Below are positions 29,205-38,318 of a DNA stretch of 64,000 nucleotides, in pieces. The position numbers and the translations under genes were made by a program. Source of the DNA: Alphaproteobacteria bacterium. Lineage in GTDB: Bacteria; Pseudomonadota; Alphaproteobacteria; Caulobacterales; Hyphomonadaceae. The stretch lies in NCBI GenBank assembly GCA_016125405.1, contig WGLW01000006.1, positions 124,001 through 188,000 of the forward strand, in the 5' to 3' direction. Numbering within the stretch: the stretch's first letter is position 1; every line of letters begins with the position of its first letter. Under the pieces are notes generated by a model. The model saw only the letters and a list, made by a program, of their open reading frames with translations, did no database searches and was not told the origin of the DNA.

Positions 29205-29669
29205 ATGCAAGCCGGCATGACAGACAGCAAGGCCGATGCGGAGACTGCCAGGCAGTTGGCGATGGCCGGCGAGCTGCGCGTGCTGGTCGGCCGGCTGAAG
29301 CGGCGCCTGCAGGAAGAGGCGAGCGTCGGCGACCTGACGCCCTCCCAGGTCTCGGCCCTGCGCCAGTTGTGGGAATCCGGCCCCGCCACGGTGACGACGC
29401 TCGCCCGCGCCGAAGGCGTTCGTCCGCAATCGATGGGCGCAACCATCGCCGCCCTTGATGTGTTGGGCCTCGTCAGCGGGTCGCCAGACCCGGACGATGG
29501 TCGCCAGACCATCCTGTCGCTGACGCCGGCCTGCCGAAAACTCATCAAGGATGGCCGCGCCGCTCGCGAAGACTGGCTGTTTCGCACCATCCGGAAAAAG
29601 CTTTCGCCGCGCGAGCAGGAAACGCTCGCCGGCGGCATCCGCCTGCTCGAGCGACTGCTCGAGACGTGA
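29205..29669 (+). CDS. MarR-family transcriptional regulator
   Basis: 154-residue winged-helix regulator. DLTPSQVSALRQLWESGPAT precedes the recognition helix (VRPQSMGATIAALDVLGLV) and the wing DPDDGRQTILSLT, all typical of MarR. Flanking helices form the dimer interface. ATG 29217 (MTDSKADAE) is an alternative start, because neither has a strong ribosome-binding site. First gene of a run ending with an MFS pump, and the likely repressor at the palindrome just upstream. Ligand unknown. Confidence 0.9.
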   Translation: MQAGMTDSKADAETARQLAMAGELRVLVGRLKRRLQEEASVGDLTPSQVSALRQLWESGPATVTTLARAEGVRPQSMGATIAALDVLGLVSGSPDPDDGRQTILSLTPACRKLIKDGRAAREDWLFRTIRKKLSPREQETLAGGIRLLERLLET

Positions 29670-29691
29670 CCTCCTGACCAGGAAATCGATA

Positions 29692-30255
29692 ATGCCCCTG
29701 ACCACGCTGGATCCCAAAACCGCCCTTGTCGTTATCGACCTGCAAACCGGCATCGCCGCGCTGCCGGGCGTGCATCCCATCGCCGACATCGCGAAGAAGG
29801 CTGGCGCCCTTGCCGCGGTCTTTCGCCGTCATGGCCTGCCGGTTGTCCTGGTCAATGTGACGGGCGGCGCGCCGGGCCGGACGGAACAACAGCGACGGCT
29901 TGGCGAACTTCCTCAGGGCTGGGCGGACCTGCTTCCGGAACTCGACCAGCAGCCGTCGGACCTGACCGTCACCAAGAAAACCTGGGGCGCGTTCCCCGGC
30001 ACGGACCTGGAGGCGCAACTCCGGCAAGCCGGCGTCACCCAAATCGTGCTCTGTGGCGTCGCCACCAGCATCGGCGTCGAGTCGACAGCGCGCGAAGCCT
30101 ATGCGCTCGGCTTCAATGTCAGCCTTGCGCTGGACGCGATGACAGACCTCAGCGCCGAAGCCCACGCCAACAGCGTGGAGCGGATATTCCCGCGGCTCGG
30201 CGAGACGGGTGTCGTCGCAGATTTCATCACATTGCTGGACCAGAGGAGCGTCTGA
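29692..30255 (+). CDS. Isochorismatase-like cysteine hydrolase
   Basis: 187-residue Rossmann-like hydrolase. The catalytic triad is visible: Asp16 (VVIDLQ), Lys95 or Lys96 (TKKTWGAF) and Cys121 (VLCGVATSIGVE, with the preceding cis peptide). The reaction cannot be fixed from sequence; relatives act on amides, N-carbamoyl compounds or isochorismate. 22 bases after the MarR gene and 3 bases before the small membrane protein, so co-transcribed. Confidence 0.9.
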   Translation: MPLTTLDPKTALVVIDLQTGIAALPGVHPIADIAKKAGALAAVFRRHGLPVVLVNVTGGAPGRTEQQRRLGELPQGWADLLPELDQQPSDLTVTKKTWGAFPGTDLEAQLRQAGVTQIVLCGVATSIGVESTAREAYALGFNVSLALDAMTDLSAEAHANSVERIFPRLGETGVVADFITLLDQRSV

Positions 30256-30258
30256 GCC

Positions 30259-30600
30259 ATGGCCTGGATGCATGCCGCGCCGGCGTTTTATGCCGCGTAT
30301 TTTTTCGGAGGCGCCTTTCTCACCAACGCCATTCCGCACTTCGTTTGCGGGGTGATGGGAAAGCCGTTTCAGAGCCCGTTCGCCAAGCCGCCGGGCGAAG
30401 GCTATTCCTCGTCCAAAGTGAATGTGCTCTGGGGCTTCCTCAACATCGTTATCGGCTATGTTCTGCTGGTCCCGGTGGGAAAGTTCGAGATCGGGTTCGT
30501 TGACGAGACCGCCGTCGCGGGTCTGGGCGCCCTGCTGTTCGGCTACTGGATGGCGGGGCGCTTCGGCCGGTTCAACGGCGGGGCGGCGCCCAAAGCGTGA
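30259..30600 (+). CDS. Small inner-membrane protein, unknown
   Basis: 113 residues with about three hydrophobic segments (8-33, 55-75, 82-102) and a basic C-terminus. AYFFGGAFLTNAIPHFVCGV and FLNIVIGYVLLVPVG are the clearest. I recognise no family. It sits between the hydrolase (3-base gap) and the MFS pump, whose GTG overlaps its stop by four bases, so it is part of the same operon. Confidence 0.75.
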   Translation: MAWMHAAPAFYAAYFFGGAFLTNAIPHFVCGVMGKPFQSPFAKPPGEGYSSSKVNVLWGFLNIVIGYVLLVPVGKFEIGFVDETAVAGLGALLFGYWMAGRFGRFNGGAAPKA

Positions 30601-31856
30601 TTGCAGCCTTCCGCTCGCTGAAAACCTACAACTACCGGCTCTGGGCTGCTGGCGCCGCCGTGTCCAACATCGGCACGTGGATGCAGCGCACGGCGCAGGA
30701 CTGGATCGTTCTTACAGAACTGACCCACAACAACGGCACCGCCGTCGGCATCGTCATGGCGCTGCAGTTCGCGCCGCAGGTGCTGCTGCTGCCCGTGACA
30801 GGGTTCGTCGCCGATCATGTCGATCGCCGCAAACTGCTGATGGCGACCCAGGCCACCATGGGCCTGCTGGCGCTGGGTCTTGGCCTGCTTGCGGTCACCG
30901 GCCTCGTGCAGCTCTGGCAGGTCTATGTTTTCGCCTTCCTGCTTGGATGCGTCACGGCCTTCGATGCGCCGGCGCGGCAGACATTCGTCGGCGACCTCGT
31001 TGGCGAGGCGGATTTGTCCAACGCCGTCGCGCTCAACTCCGCCTCGTTCAACGCCGCGCGCCTGATCGGGCCGGCCGTCGCAGGCGTGCTGATCTCCGTG
31101 GTCGGATCAGGCTGGGTGTTCCTGATCAACGCCGCATCGTTCGGCGGGGTTATCGCCTCGCTGACATTCCTGCGCGGAAAGGACCTGCACCCCAGCATTC
31201 GCGCGGTGCGCAAGCGCGGAAGTTTCGTCGAAGGCTTCCGCTATGTCTGGCGCCGGCCCGATCTTCGCTCAGTGCTGCTGATGCTGTTCCTGATCGGCGC
31301 GTTCGGCTTCAACTATGCGATCTTCATCTCGACCATGGCTGTCTCGGTCTTCCATGTCGGGGCGCACCAGTTCGGATTGCTCACCTCGATCATGGCGGTG
31401 GGTTCGGTTTCGGGCGCACTGCTTGCGGCGGGCCGAGCGCGTCCGCGCATCGGCTTCCTGCTTGTCGGCGCCGCAACGTTGGGGCTCGGTTTTGCGCTCG
31501 CCGCCATCATGCCGAACTACTGGCTGTTCGGTCTCGCTCTGGTGGTGATCGGAATATCGGCGCAGACTTTTACCACGACAGCCAACAGCCTTGTGCAGCT
31601 CTCCACAGAGCCGGCCATGCGCGGCCGTGTCCTGGCGATCCTCCTGGCCATCACGCTTGGCGGCATCCCCATCGGCGCACCGATCGTCGGATCCATCGCC
31701 GACACATTCGGGCCGCGCTGGGCGCTCTGTGTCGGCGCCGCGGCGGGGTTCTGCTCGGCTCTTGTCGGTCTGCGCTACCTGGTCAGGCATCAGGGCCTGA
31801 AGGTGCGGATTTCCGGCGGGCGGTTTCGCGTCAGCCTTGGCGAGAAAGGTTCCTGA
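30597..31856 (+). CDS. MFS efflux transporter, EntS-like
   Basis: 419 residues, about eleven to twelve membrane segments. NIGTWMQRTAQDWIVLTELT at TM1, ADHVDRRKLLM between TM2 and TM3 (the MFS A-motif) and FDAPARQTFVGDLV after TM4 are characteristic of the enterobactin-exporter/MFS_3 subfamily. The start is GTG 30597, coupled to the upstream membrane gene. Last gene of the MarR-led operon; probably exports whatever compound the regulator senses. Confidence 0.9.
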   Translation: MIAAFRSLKTYNYRLWAAGAAVSNIGTWMQRTAQDWIVLTELTHNNGTAVGIVMALQFAPQVLLLPVTGFVADHVDRRKLLMATQATMGLLALGLGLLAVTGLVQLWQVYVFAFLLGCVTAFDAPARQTFVGDLVGEADLSNAVALNSASFNAARLIGPAVAGVLISVVGSGWVFLINAASFGGVIASLTFLRGKDLHPSIRAVRKRGSFVEGFRYVWRRPDLRSVLLMLFLIGAFGFNYAIFISTMAVSVFHVGAHQFGLLTSIMAVGSVSGALLAAGRARPRIGFLLVGAATLGLGFALAAIMPNYWLFGLALVVIGISAQTFTTTANSLVQLSTEPAMRGRVLAILLAITLGGIPIGAPIVGSIADTFGPRWALCVGAAAGFCSALVGLRYLVRHQGLKVRISGGRFRVSLGEKGS

Positions 31857-31922
31857 CCCGCCACCCTGTCGCCACAGCCCTGTCGTGCTATACGCGCCGG
31901 ATCACAGTCGGGGACGTCTCCC

Positions 31923-33161
31923 ATGGGCTCAGGCCCCAGAACAATTGCAATTGTCGGCGCAGGCCAGGCGGGCGGGCAGACGGCCTATTCACTGCGTCAG
32001 GCCGGCTACGAGGGAAGGATCGTCCTCCTGGGCGAGGAGCCCGCGCCGCCTTACCAGCGGCCGCCGCTGTCGAAAGCCTACCTCAAGGGCGAACTGGAAG
32101 AAGACCGCCTCTACCTGAAGCCGATCGACTATTACGCCGAACACAATGTCGAGCTGATGACGGACAGCCGCGTCGAACGGCTCGACCTTGCGGCGAAGAC
32201 GGTTGAGCTGGCGTCCGGAAACCGTCTCGCATGGGATGCGCTGGTGATCGCCACAGGCGCGCGCCCGCGCCGCTTGCCGGTTCCCGGCGCCCAGCTTGAT
32301 GGCGCGATGGAGCTGCGCACCCTGGCAGATGTCGACAGGCTGAGGCCGCGCATGACGTCCGGCGCGCGCATGGTTGTCGTCGGCGCTGGCTATATCGGTC
32401 TCGAAGCGGCCGCGGTTGGCAGCCAGCTCGGCCTTCACGTTACGGTGCTCGAAGCGATGCCGCGCGTGCTCGCCCGCGTCGCAGGACCTGAGATTTCCAA
32501 TTTTTACGCCGGGGTCCATCGCGCTGCGGGCGTTGATGTCCGGCTTGGCGCCCGGCTCGAAGGGTTTGAGGGCCAGACGAAGATCACCGCAGCAAGGCTC
32601 TCGTCCGGCGAGCAGATCGCCTGCGATCTGGCGCTGGTGGGGATCGGCGTCCATCCAAACATCGAACTCGCCCGCGACGCCGGCCTTGATGTGGGAGACG
32701 GGATCGTCGTCGGCCGCGACCACCGCACCAGTCATCCCGATGTCTTCGCAATTGGCGACTGCGCCTTCCGGCCTCTGGTTCATTATGGACGCGAGGGACG
32801 ACTGGAATCCGTCCACAACGCCATCGAGGGCGGAAAGATCGCCGCCGCGGCCCTGCTGGGCGCTCCGGCGCCGGCCGAGGACGTGCCCTGGTTCTGGTCG
32901 GACCAGTACGATCTCAAGTTGCAGACGGCCGGATTGTCCACCGGCGCCGACCTCCGTGTGACCCGCGGCGACCCTGCAAGCCGCAGTTTTGCGATATTTT
33001 ACCTTGCGGAAGGCAGGGTGCTTGCAGTTGATGCGGTCAACGCCGCGCCGGAATACATTGTCGGCAAAAAGCTGGTTGCGGCGAAAGCGTCAGTTGCGCC
33101 GGCGGAACTAGCCGATAAATCCATATCAATGAAGGACATCAGCGCCCGCGCGCTGTCTTAG
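31923..33161 (+). CDS. FAD-dependent ferredoxin reductase (putidaredoxin/rhodocoxin-reductase type)
   Basis: Passes electrons from NAD(P)H to a [2Fe-2S] ferredoxin. 412 residues. FAD fold IAIVGAGQAGGQTAYSLRQ, PYQRPPLSKAYLKGE, VIATGARPR, NAD fold VVVGAGYIGLEAA and FAIGDCAF near the FAD ring. The C-terminal domain has WFWSDQYDLKLQTAG, typical of this subfamily. The ferredoxin gene follows 27 bases later. This is the electron chain of class I P450s or ring hydroxylases, but no oxygenase is in the window. Confidence 0.92.
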   Translation: MGSGPRTIAIVGAGQAGGQTAYSLRQAGYEGRIVLLGEEPAPPYQRPPLSKAYLKGELEEDRLYLKPIDYYAEHNVELMTDSRVERLDLAAKTVELASGNRLAWDALVIATGARPRRLPVPGAQLDGAMELRTLADVDRLRPRMTSGARMVVVGAGYIGLEAAAVGSQLGLHVTVLEAMPRVLARVAGPEISNFYAGVHRAAGVDVRLGARLEGFEGQTKITAARLSSGEQIACDLALVGIGVHPNIELARDAGLDVGDGIVVGRDHRTSHPDVFAIGDCAFRPLVHYGREGRLESVHNAIEGGKIAAAALLGAPAPAEDVPWFWSDQYDLKLQTAGLSTGADLRVTRGDPASRSFAIFYLAEGRVLAVDAVNAAPEYIVGKKLVAAKASVAPAELADKSISMKDISARALS

Positions 33162-33188
33162 GTCTGGACCAGGGAGTGGCGTAAGCCC

Positions 33189-33509
33189 ATGCCGAAGATC
33201 ACGTACATCGACAATTCCGGCGAAGCCCGCACCGTCGAAGGCAAGAATGGCATGACCGTCATGGAAACGGCGATCAAGCACAACGTGCCGGGCATCGACG
33301 CCGATTGCGGCGGCGCCTGCGCCTGCGCCACCTGCCACGTTTATGTCCGCGAGGATTTTCTCGGCAAGGTCGGCTCGCCTTCCGCGATGGAGCAGTCGAT
33401 GCTCGACTTCGCTGAAAACGTGAAACCGAACTCGCGCCTGTCCTGCCAGATCAAGATAAGCGACGATCTCGACGGCCTGACCGTCACCACGCCGGAAAGC
33501 CAGCACTAG
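33189..33509 (+). CDS. [2Fe-2S] ferredoxin, adrenodoxin/putidaredoxin type
   Basis: 106 residues. Cluster ligands are Cys40, Cys46, Cys49 (CGGACACATC, with an extra Cys44) and Cys86 (RLSCQI), the C-x5-C-x2-C spacing of vertebrate-type ferredoxins. DSG-like acidic helix [12 protein letters not shown] provides the docking surface. GGGAG precedes the ATG. It partners the reductase directly upstream. Confidence 0.93.
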   Translation: MPKITYIDNSGEARTVEGKNGMTVMETAIKHNVPGIDADCGGACACATCHVYVREDFLGKVGSPSAMEQSMLDFAENVKPNSRLSCQIKISDDLDGLTVTTPESQH

Positions 33510-33581
33510 CCGTCCGCCGTCATGTGACGCGGGGAGGGCGATCAAGGGCAGTCCCCCTTTCGGAGAACTGCCCGCGACAGC

Positions 33582-34802
33582 TTACGACTTCGACATCGCT
33601 TCCTGGAAGTTGGCGGCGACTTTCTCGATGAAGCCTTCGGTGGTGAGCCAGGCCTGTTTGTCGCCAACCAGCAGCGACAGGTCCTTGGTCATGAAGCCCG
33701 CTTCGACCGTCGCGATAACGGTCTTCTCCAGCGTCTCGGCGAAGTGCATCAGCTCCTTGTTGTTGTCGAGCTTGCCGCGGTGCTGCAGGCCGCGCGTCCA
33801 GGCGAAGATCGAGGCGACCGAGTTGGTCGATGTCGCTTCGCCCTTCTGGTGGGCGCGGAAGTGACGCGTCACCGTGCCGTGCGCGGCTTCGGCTTCCACC
33901 GTCTTGCCGTCCGGCGTCATCAGCACCGAGGTCATCAGGCCGAGCGAGCCATAGCCCTGCGCAACGGTGTCGGACTGCACGTCGCCATCGTAGTTCTTGC
34001 ACGCCCAGACATAACCGCCCGACCATTTGAGGCAGGCCGCAACCATGTCGTCGATCAGGCGGTGTTCGTAGGTGCCGCCGAATTCCTTGAACTTGTCGGC
34101 GAACTCCGCGTCGAACACTTCCTGGAAGAGATCCTTGAAGCGGCCGTCATAGGCCTTGAGGATGGTGTTCTTGGTCGAGAGATAAACCGGCCACTTGCGC
34201 GCCAGGCCGAAGTTGAAACTGGCGCGGGCAAAATCGCGGATCGACTGGTCGAGGTTGTACATCCCCATGGCGATGCCGGCGTCCGGGAAGTCGAAGACGT
34301 CGTAGGTTGTCGGCGCGCCGCCGTCGGACGGCGTGAACGTCATGGTCAGCTTGCCCTTGCCGGGCACCTTGAAGTCGGTCGCGCGGTACTGGTCGCCAAA
34401 AGCATGACGGCCGATCACCACCGGCTGGGTCCAGCCCGGCACCAGTCGCGGCACGTTCTTCATCACGATCGGTTCGCGGAACACGACGCCGCCTAGGATG
34501 TTGCGGATCGTGCCGTTGGGCGACTTCCACATCTTCTTCAGCTTGAATTCCTCGACGCGCGCCTCGTCCGGCGTGATCGTCGCGCACTTCACGGCGACGT
34601 TGTACTTCTTGGTCGCCTCGGCCGAATCGATGGTCACCTGGTCGTTGGTGGCGTCGCGGTTCTCGACCGACAGGTCGAAGTATTTCAGGTCGATATCCAG
34701 ATAGGGCAGGATCAGCCGCTCCTTGATGAGCGCCCAGATGATCCGGGTCATTTCGTCCCCGTCCATTTCGACAACGGGATTGGCGACCTTGATGACGGCC
34801 AT
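33582..34802 (-). CDS. icd: Isocitrate dehydrogenase (NADP-dependent, eukaryote-like type)
   Basis: TCA-cycle oxidative decarboxylation of isocitrate to 2-oxoglutarate. 406 residues, dimeric subfamily found in alphaproteobacteria and eukaryotes. [20 protein letters not shown] at the N-terminus, [20 protein letters not shown] for isocitrate, [20 protein letters not shown] for metal and NADP, and [11 protein letters not shown] for adenine. Start ATG 34800-34802. Convergent with the ferredoxin gene; a weak inverted repeat (33546-33573) lies between. Confidence 0.96.
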   Translation of the reverse strand: MAVIKVANPVVEMDGDEMTRIIWALIKERLILPYLDIDLKYFDLSVENRDATNDQVTIDSAEATKKYNVAVKCATITPDEARVEEFKLKKMWKSPNGTIRNILGGVVFREPIVMKNVPRLVPGWTQPVVIGRHAFGDQYRATDFKVPGKGKLTMTFTPSDGGAPTTYDVFDFPDAGIAMGMYNLDQSIRDFARASFNFGLARKWPVYLSTKNTILKAYDGRFKDLFQEVFDAEFADKFKEFGGTYEHRLIDDMVAACLKWSGGYVWACKNYDGDVQSDTVAQGYGSLGLMTSVLMTPDGKTVEAEAAHGTVTRHFRAHQKGEATSTNSVASIFAWTRGLQHRGKLDNNKELMHFAETLEKTVIATVEAGFMTKDLSLLVGDKQAWLTTEGFIEKVAANFQEAMSKS

Positions 34803-34986
34803 GGGATCGGCTCCTGCGCGGCGGCTGAAAGTTTCGAACTGATCCGGGGCTATAGCAAAGGCCCCGCGCCATACAAAGCATAACTGCGTGTCCGGTCGTG
34901 ACCGGGGTGTCGCGGCAGGCGCGGCCGCCCGAACTTGGTGGGGCGGAGGTCATCTGATAGGCTTTTTGGCGGCTCTGGAGGCAAGA

Positions 34987-35355
34987 ATGAAGCAGCTGGC
35001 CATTGGAATCGTCTGCGCTCTCACATGTCTCGGCGCGCACGCCCAGACACCCGCTGCGCCCACAAGTTTTGAAGAGTCGTTCATGGCGGCCAGCGCCGAA
35101 TGGTACCGTGGCTCTGGCGCCGCGTGGGGCGGGGAACAGGCGCTGTCGGTGAATGAATCGCGTGCGGACCCTGCCGCTTGCAGAATCCTTACCGAGGCCG
35201 TCGCACGCGAAGGCAGGGCGGCGGAGATGTTTGCGGCGATGCCGGCGCGACCGGCGGACTCGACAGTGCCCCAGGCCCTGGTGGAGAAGGTGCTCGGCGA
35301 GCTGGCTTCGATGAAGCGCGCCGAGCGTATGCGTAATGTTGCTTGTGGGACGTAA
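34987..35355 (+). CDS. Small periplasmic protein, unknown
   Basis: 122 residues with a Sec signal (MKQLAIGIVCALTCLGAHAQ). The mature part is helical with two Cys (PAACRIL and NVACGT) that could pair. I do not recognise it. Start ATG 34987 behind GGAGG. Its stop overlaps the start of the next gene by one base (TAATG), so the two are coupled. Confidence 0.75.
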   Translation: MKQLAIGIVCALTCLGAHAQTPAAPTSFEESFMAASAEWYRGSGAAWGGEQALSVNESRADPAACRILTEAVAREGRAAEMFAAMPARPADSTVPQALVEKVLGELASMKRAERMRNVACGT

Positions 35356-35750
35356 TGAAGAACATCATCTGGGCTATCGTAGGTCTTGTCGTCGCCGTCG
35401 GGGCGGTGATGCTCATCATGACGCCCAGGCACGCAACCAGCCCGTTCGACGACGCAGTCGCCGCGGCGAAACGGTATGGCCAGACCGCCGATGAAAAACA
35501 GAAGGCGGCCGATGAAGCCATCGCCGCGCAGACGGCTCCCGGAACGGATACGCCCGCGTGCAAGCTGGCCTTCAAGGCGCTCCAGCAGCAACGGATCGCC
35601 ACCCGCACCATCACCACGCTGCCGCCCCGCGACGCTGCTGCGACGCTGAGTGACGCGGCCGTCGCCGCCGTCAAGGCCAAGCTGGTCGCCCAGCTCTATC
35701 ACAGCCTCGATCAGCGCAAGGCCGCCTGCGGTTCGGACAGCGACGAATGA
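35355..35750 (+). CDS. Membrane-anchored small protein, unknown
   Basis: 131 residues with one N-terminal membrane helix (IIWAIVGLVVAVGAVMLIM) and a helical, Ala-rich domain outside, with Cys in TPACKLAF and KAACGSDSDE. No family recognised. Coupled to the upstream secreted protein by a one-base overlap and to the VOC gene by four bases. The three likely form one transcription unit. Confidence 0.75.
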   Translation: MKNIIWAIVGLVVAVGAVMLIMTPRHATSPFDDAVAAAKRYGQTADEKQKAADEAIAAQTAPGTDTPACKLAFKALQQQRIATRTITTLPPRDAAATLSDAAVAAVKAKLVAQLYHSLDQRKAACGSDSDE

Positions 35751-36163
35751 GCAAACCGCCCTTCGATCTGCAGGCCATCGACCATGTCGTGCTGATCGTT
35801 GATGGAATGGACCGGGCGGTCAGGTGGTATGAAGATGTCATCGGCGCGAAGGTTGAAGGCGATCTCCTGCATGTCGGCATGTTGCAGCTTCGCTGCGGCG
35901 CCTCGATGATCGATCTTGCGGACGCCGGATCAGAGAAGGGCGCCTGGGCCCGGCCTGCGGTCGCGGGCGGCCGCAACATGGATCATCTCTGCATCGAGAT
36001 CGGACCCGTAACGAAAGCGGAGATGGAGGCGCATCTCGCGGCTCACGATGTCGAGATTGTCGAGCGGGGCTGGCGCTCGGGCGCCAAGGGCGAGGGCTGG
36101 TCCTGGTACATCCGCGATCCGTGGGGCAACCAGATTGAACTGAAGACCGACAGGGAACGTTAG
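35747..36163 (+). CDS. VOC-family (glyoxalase/dioxygenase fold) protein
   Basis: 138 residues. IDHVVLIVDGMDRAVRWYED is the first beta-alpha-beta unit. MDHLCIEIGP and YIRDPWGNQIELK supply the second half with the terminal Glu of the metal site. Metal ligands would be His13, His81 or so and the C-terminal Glu, as in lactoylglutathione-lyase relatives. Substrate unknown. Confidence 0.85.
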   Translation: MSKPPFDLQAIDHVVLIVDGMDRAVRWYEDVIGAKVEGDLLHVGMLQLRCGASMIDLADAGSEKGAWARPAVAGGRNMDHLCIEIGPVTKAEMEAHLAAHDVEIVERGWRSGAKGEGWSWYIRDPWGNQIELKTDRER

Positions 36164-36202
36164 TTCGGCACTGGAGGGACCCAGCCGGATGGAAGGGGCC
36201 AA

Positions 36203-36418
36203 ATGGCGACCGAAAACGACGACGAGAACGAACACGACAAAAGCAAACGGGAGTCCGCCGCGCAGAACGCGATGGCGGTTGGTATTGCAATCGGCATCGC
36301 GGTGGGCGCCGGCATTGGTCTCGCGGCTCATAACCTCGCGATGGGTATTGGCGTCGGCGTTTCGATCGGGATCGCTCTTGGACTGGCCATGGGGACTCCG
36401 GCCAGGAAGAAGCGCTAG
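36203..36418 (+). CDS. Small glycine-zipper membrane protein
   Basis: 71 residues: a charged N-terminus (DDENEHDKSKRE), then two hydrophobic segments with repeated G-xxx-G spacing (AVGIAIGIAVGAGIGLAA, MGIGVGVSIGIALGLAMG) and a basic tail. Resembles glycine-zipper proteins that pack in membranes. No known role. Good coding pattern despite its size. Confidence 0.65.
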   Translation: MATENDDENEHDKSKRESAAQNAMAVGIAIGIAVGAGIGLAAHNLAMGIGVGVSIGIALGLAMGTPARKKR

Positions 36419-36468
36419 ACTTCCGGGCAGGCTTCGCGACGTCCGTTTGCGATAGTATAGCCTCGGGC

Positions 36469-37212
36469 ATGACGCAGATCGCCAACGCCCCCGCCATCAT
36501 CCTTGTCGCCCCGCAGATGGGCGAGAACATCGGCGCCGCTGCGCGCGTGATGGCCAATTTCGGGCTGTTCGATCTTCGCCTTGTTGCGCCCCGCGACGGC
36601 TGGCCCAACCCCGCCGCTGAAACGATGAGCGCGGGCGCCTTCGAGGCCGGTGTTGCGGTGCGCGTGTTCGAGACAGTCGAGACGGCCATCGCCGATTGCG
36701 GCCTGGTGCTGGCGACAACCGCCCGGTCGCGCGGGATGGAAAAGCCGGTGGTCGACATGGCCGGCGCGCGCGCCCGGATACTGGCGACGCCCGGGCGAGC
36801 CGCCATCCTCTTCGGAGGCGAGCGCGCCGGTCTGCCGAACGAGGCCGTGACGCTGGCTGACGCGATCCTGTCCTATCCGGTCCATACCGGCTTCGCTTCA
36901 CTCAACCTTGCGCAGGCGGTCGCTGTCGCGGCGCATGGATGGGCGGAAGGTCGTTCGCTGCCGCCTGCCTTCGATGCGCCGGTCGATGAGCCTGCCACAC
37001 GCGAGGACCTCCTTGGCATGATGGAGCATTTCGAGGCCGAACTCGATCGCGCCGGCTTCTTCCTGCCCGAGGTGAAACGCGGCGTGATGGTTCAGAACCT
37101 GCGCAACGCCTTCACGCGCGCCGGCTGGACGGCGCAGGAAGTGCGCACGTTCAGGGGCGCGATCAAGGCACTGGCGGTGGGCCGCGGAAAGGCGCGCGTC
37201 GCCCGGGACTAG
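36469..37212 (+). CDS. trmJ: tRNA 2'-O-methyltransferase of the TrmJ/SpoU group
   Basis: Methylates the 2'-OH of nucleotide 32 in tRNA, a SPOUT-fold dimer. 247 residues. PAIILVAPQMGENIGAAARV contains the NxGxxARxMxNFG motif 1; ILFGGERAGLPNE is motif 2 and SLNLAQAVAVAAH motif 3. The C-terminal helical extension (about 175-240) is the TrmJ type. No operon partner is evident. Confidence 0.88.
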   Translation: MTQIANAPAIILVAPQMGENIGAAARVMANFGLFDLRLVAPRDGWPNPAAETMSAGAFEAGVAVRVFETVETAIADCGLVLATTARSRGMEKPVVDMAGARARILATPGRAAILFGGERAGLPNEAVTLADAILSYPVHTGFASLNLAQAVAVAAHGWAEGRSLPPAFDAPVDEPATREDLLGMMEHFEAELDRAGFFLPEVKRGVMVQNLRNAFTRAGWTAQEVRTFRGAIKALAVGRGKARVARD

Positions 37213-37298
37213 CCTCTTTCGGGCGCGGGCGCAGACTCTCCGTAATTTGCGGCCTAGACTGTCCGCTGCTGGCGTGGGGCAGGCAGGGAGGGTCGGGC

Positions 37299-38267
37299 AT
37301 GATCCGGACGGTGCTGACCGTGGCGTTCGCTGCGGTGACGGGGGTGGCGGGCTATCTGGGCGGCAGCATCTATCCCGCGCCGCCCGCCATCACAAACGCC
37401 ATAAGCAACGAAGCCGGAGACATCCGGGCAAGGCTGAAACTCGAGAAGGTGGATCTTGAAGGCTTCCGGTCCCTGGTTTCGGCGGAGAAGTTCAAACAGC
37501 TCGAGAGCGAGCTGAATTCTGCGTCCGCTGCGGCGGGCGACATCATCATGGCGGACCGGGGAACCAGCACGCCGGAGGAATTGCAGAAGATGGCCGCCAT
37601 GGAGAGCAATGCTCCGGCGCCAATCCCTGTCAGCCTGACGACGACCGTTCCCTCGACGCCGAAACCCGCAAGCGCGGCGCCCACTCCCGCGCCTGCACCG
37701 ACAGCCCCCGCGGTCGCAACGCCTGCGCCTGCCGCCACCGCCATTCCCGCCGCGGTCTCGCTGTGTCCGCGCATGCAGGTCACCAATGCACCGCCCACCG
37801 AGGCCGATCTTCAGGTGGAGAACTTCCATCAACTGGTGAACGTCGATGGCGTCAGGCTGGCCAGCGACCCGGCGCCCGGCGCGTGTCTCTCCTCCGGCTT
37901 CGGAGAGCGCGGCACAGAACTGCACAAGGGCGTCGACTACCACAATGAAAGCGGCGGGCCGATCCTCGCTGCGGGCGATGGCGTGATTGTCGAAATGAAA
38001 TACCGCGACGACTACGGCAACATGATCGTCGTCGATCACGGCAATGGCGTCTACACGCGTTACGCCCACCTGGCCTCGTTCAGTCCCGGTCTCTCCGAAG
38101 GGGTCCGCGTGATGCAGGGCGAGCAGGTCGGACTGATGGGCAACACGGCCGGTTACGCCGTGCCTGTGCACCTTCACTACGAAGTGCTCCTCGGGGACTA
38201 CAACACGCCGAAGAAGTCATTCGGCCTTGCGCCGAAGAATGTCTTCAGCTTTCCGGCCGCCAGCTAG
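37299..38267 (+). CDS. M23 (LytM) peptidoglycan endopeptidase-like protein
   Basis: 322 residues, exported by an N-terminal signal or anchor (1-25). A coiled segment (35-85) and a long Ala/Pro linker (about 105-155) follow. The C-terminal M23 domain is about 195-320. Zinc ligands are present: LHKGVDYH (His and Asp) and HLHYEV (HxH), so it is probably an active cell-wall endopeptidase rather than a degenerate activator. Start ATG 37299. Confidence 0.9.
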   Translation: MIRTVLTVAFAAVTGVAGYLGGSIYPAPPAITNAISNEAGDIRARLKLEKVDLEGFRSLVSAEKFKQLESELNSASAAAGDIIMADRGTSTPEELQKMAAMESNAPAPIPVSLTTTVPSTPKPASAAPTPAPAPTAPAVATPAPAATAIPAAVSLCPRMQVTNAPPTEADLQVENFHQLVNVDGVRLASDPAPGACLSSGFGERGTELHKGVDYHNESGGPILAAGDGVIVEMKYRDDYGNMIVVDHGNGVYTRYAHLASFSPGLSEGVRVMQGEQVGLMGNTAGYAVPVHLHYEVLLGDYNTPKKSFGLAPKNVFSFPAAS

Positions 38268-38272
38268 ACATG

Positions 38273-38299
38273 AAAACGGCCGGAGCAAGCTCCGGCCGT
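38273..38299 (-). terminator. Rho-independent terminator of the Gly/Ala/Ser-rich protein gene
   Basis: Perfect eleven-base-pair stem (38276-38286 with 38289-38299; ACGGCCGGAGC and its complement) with a two-base loop. On the complement it is followed by TTTT, so it serves the gene at 38319-38963. It may also slow transcription from the M23 gene on the plus strand. Confidence 0.85.
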
Positions 38300-38318
38300 C
38301 TCATCATCTTCGCCGCCT

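Noticed and set aside
33546-33573. Terminator between ferredoxin and icd (GGGCAGT / ACTGCCC)
   Set aside because: Only seven pairs with a 14-base loop and no T-run on either strand.
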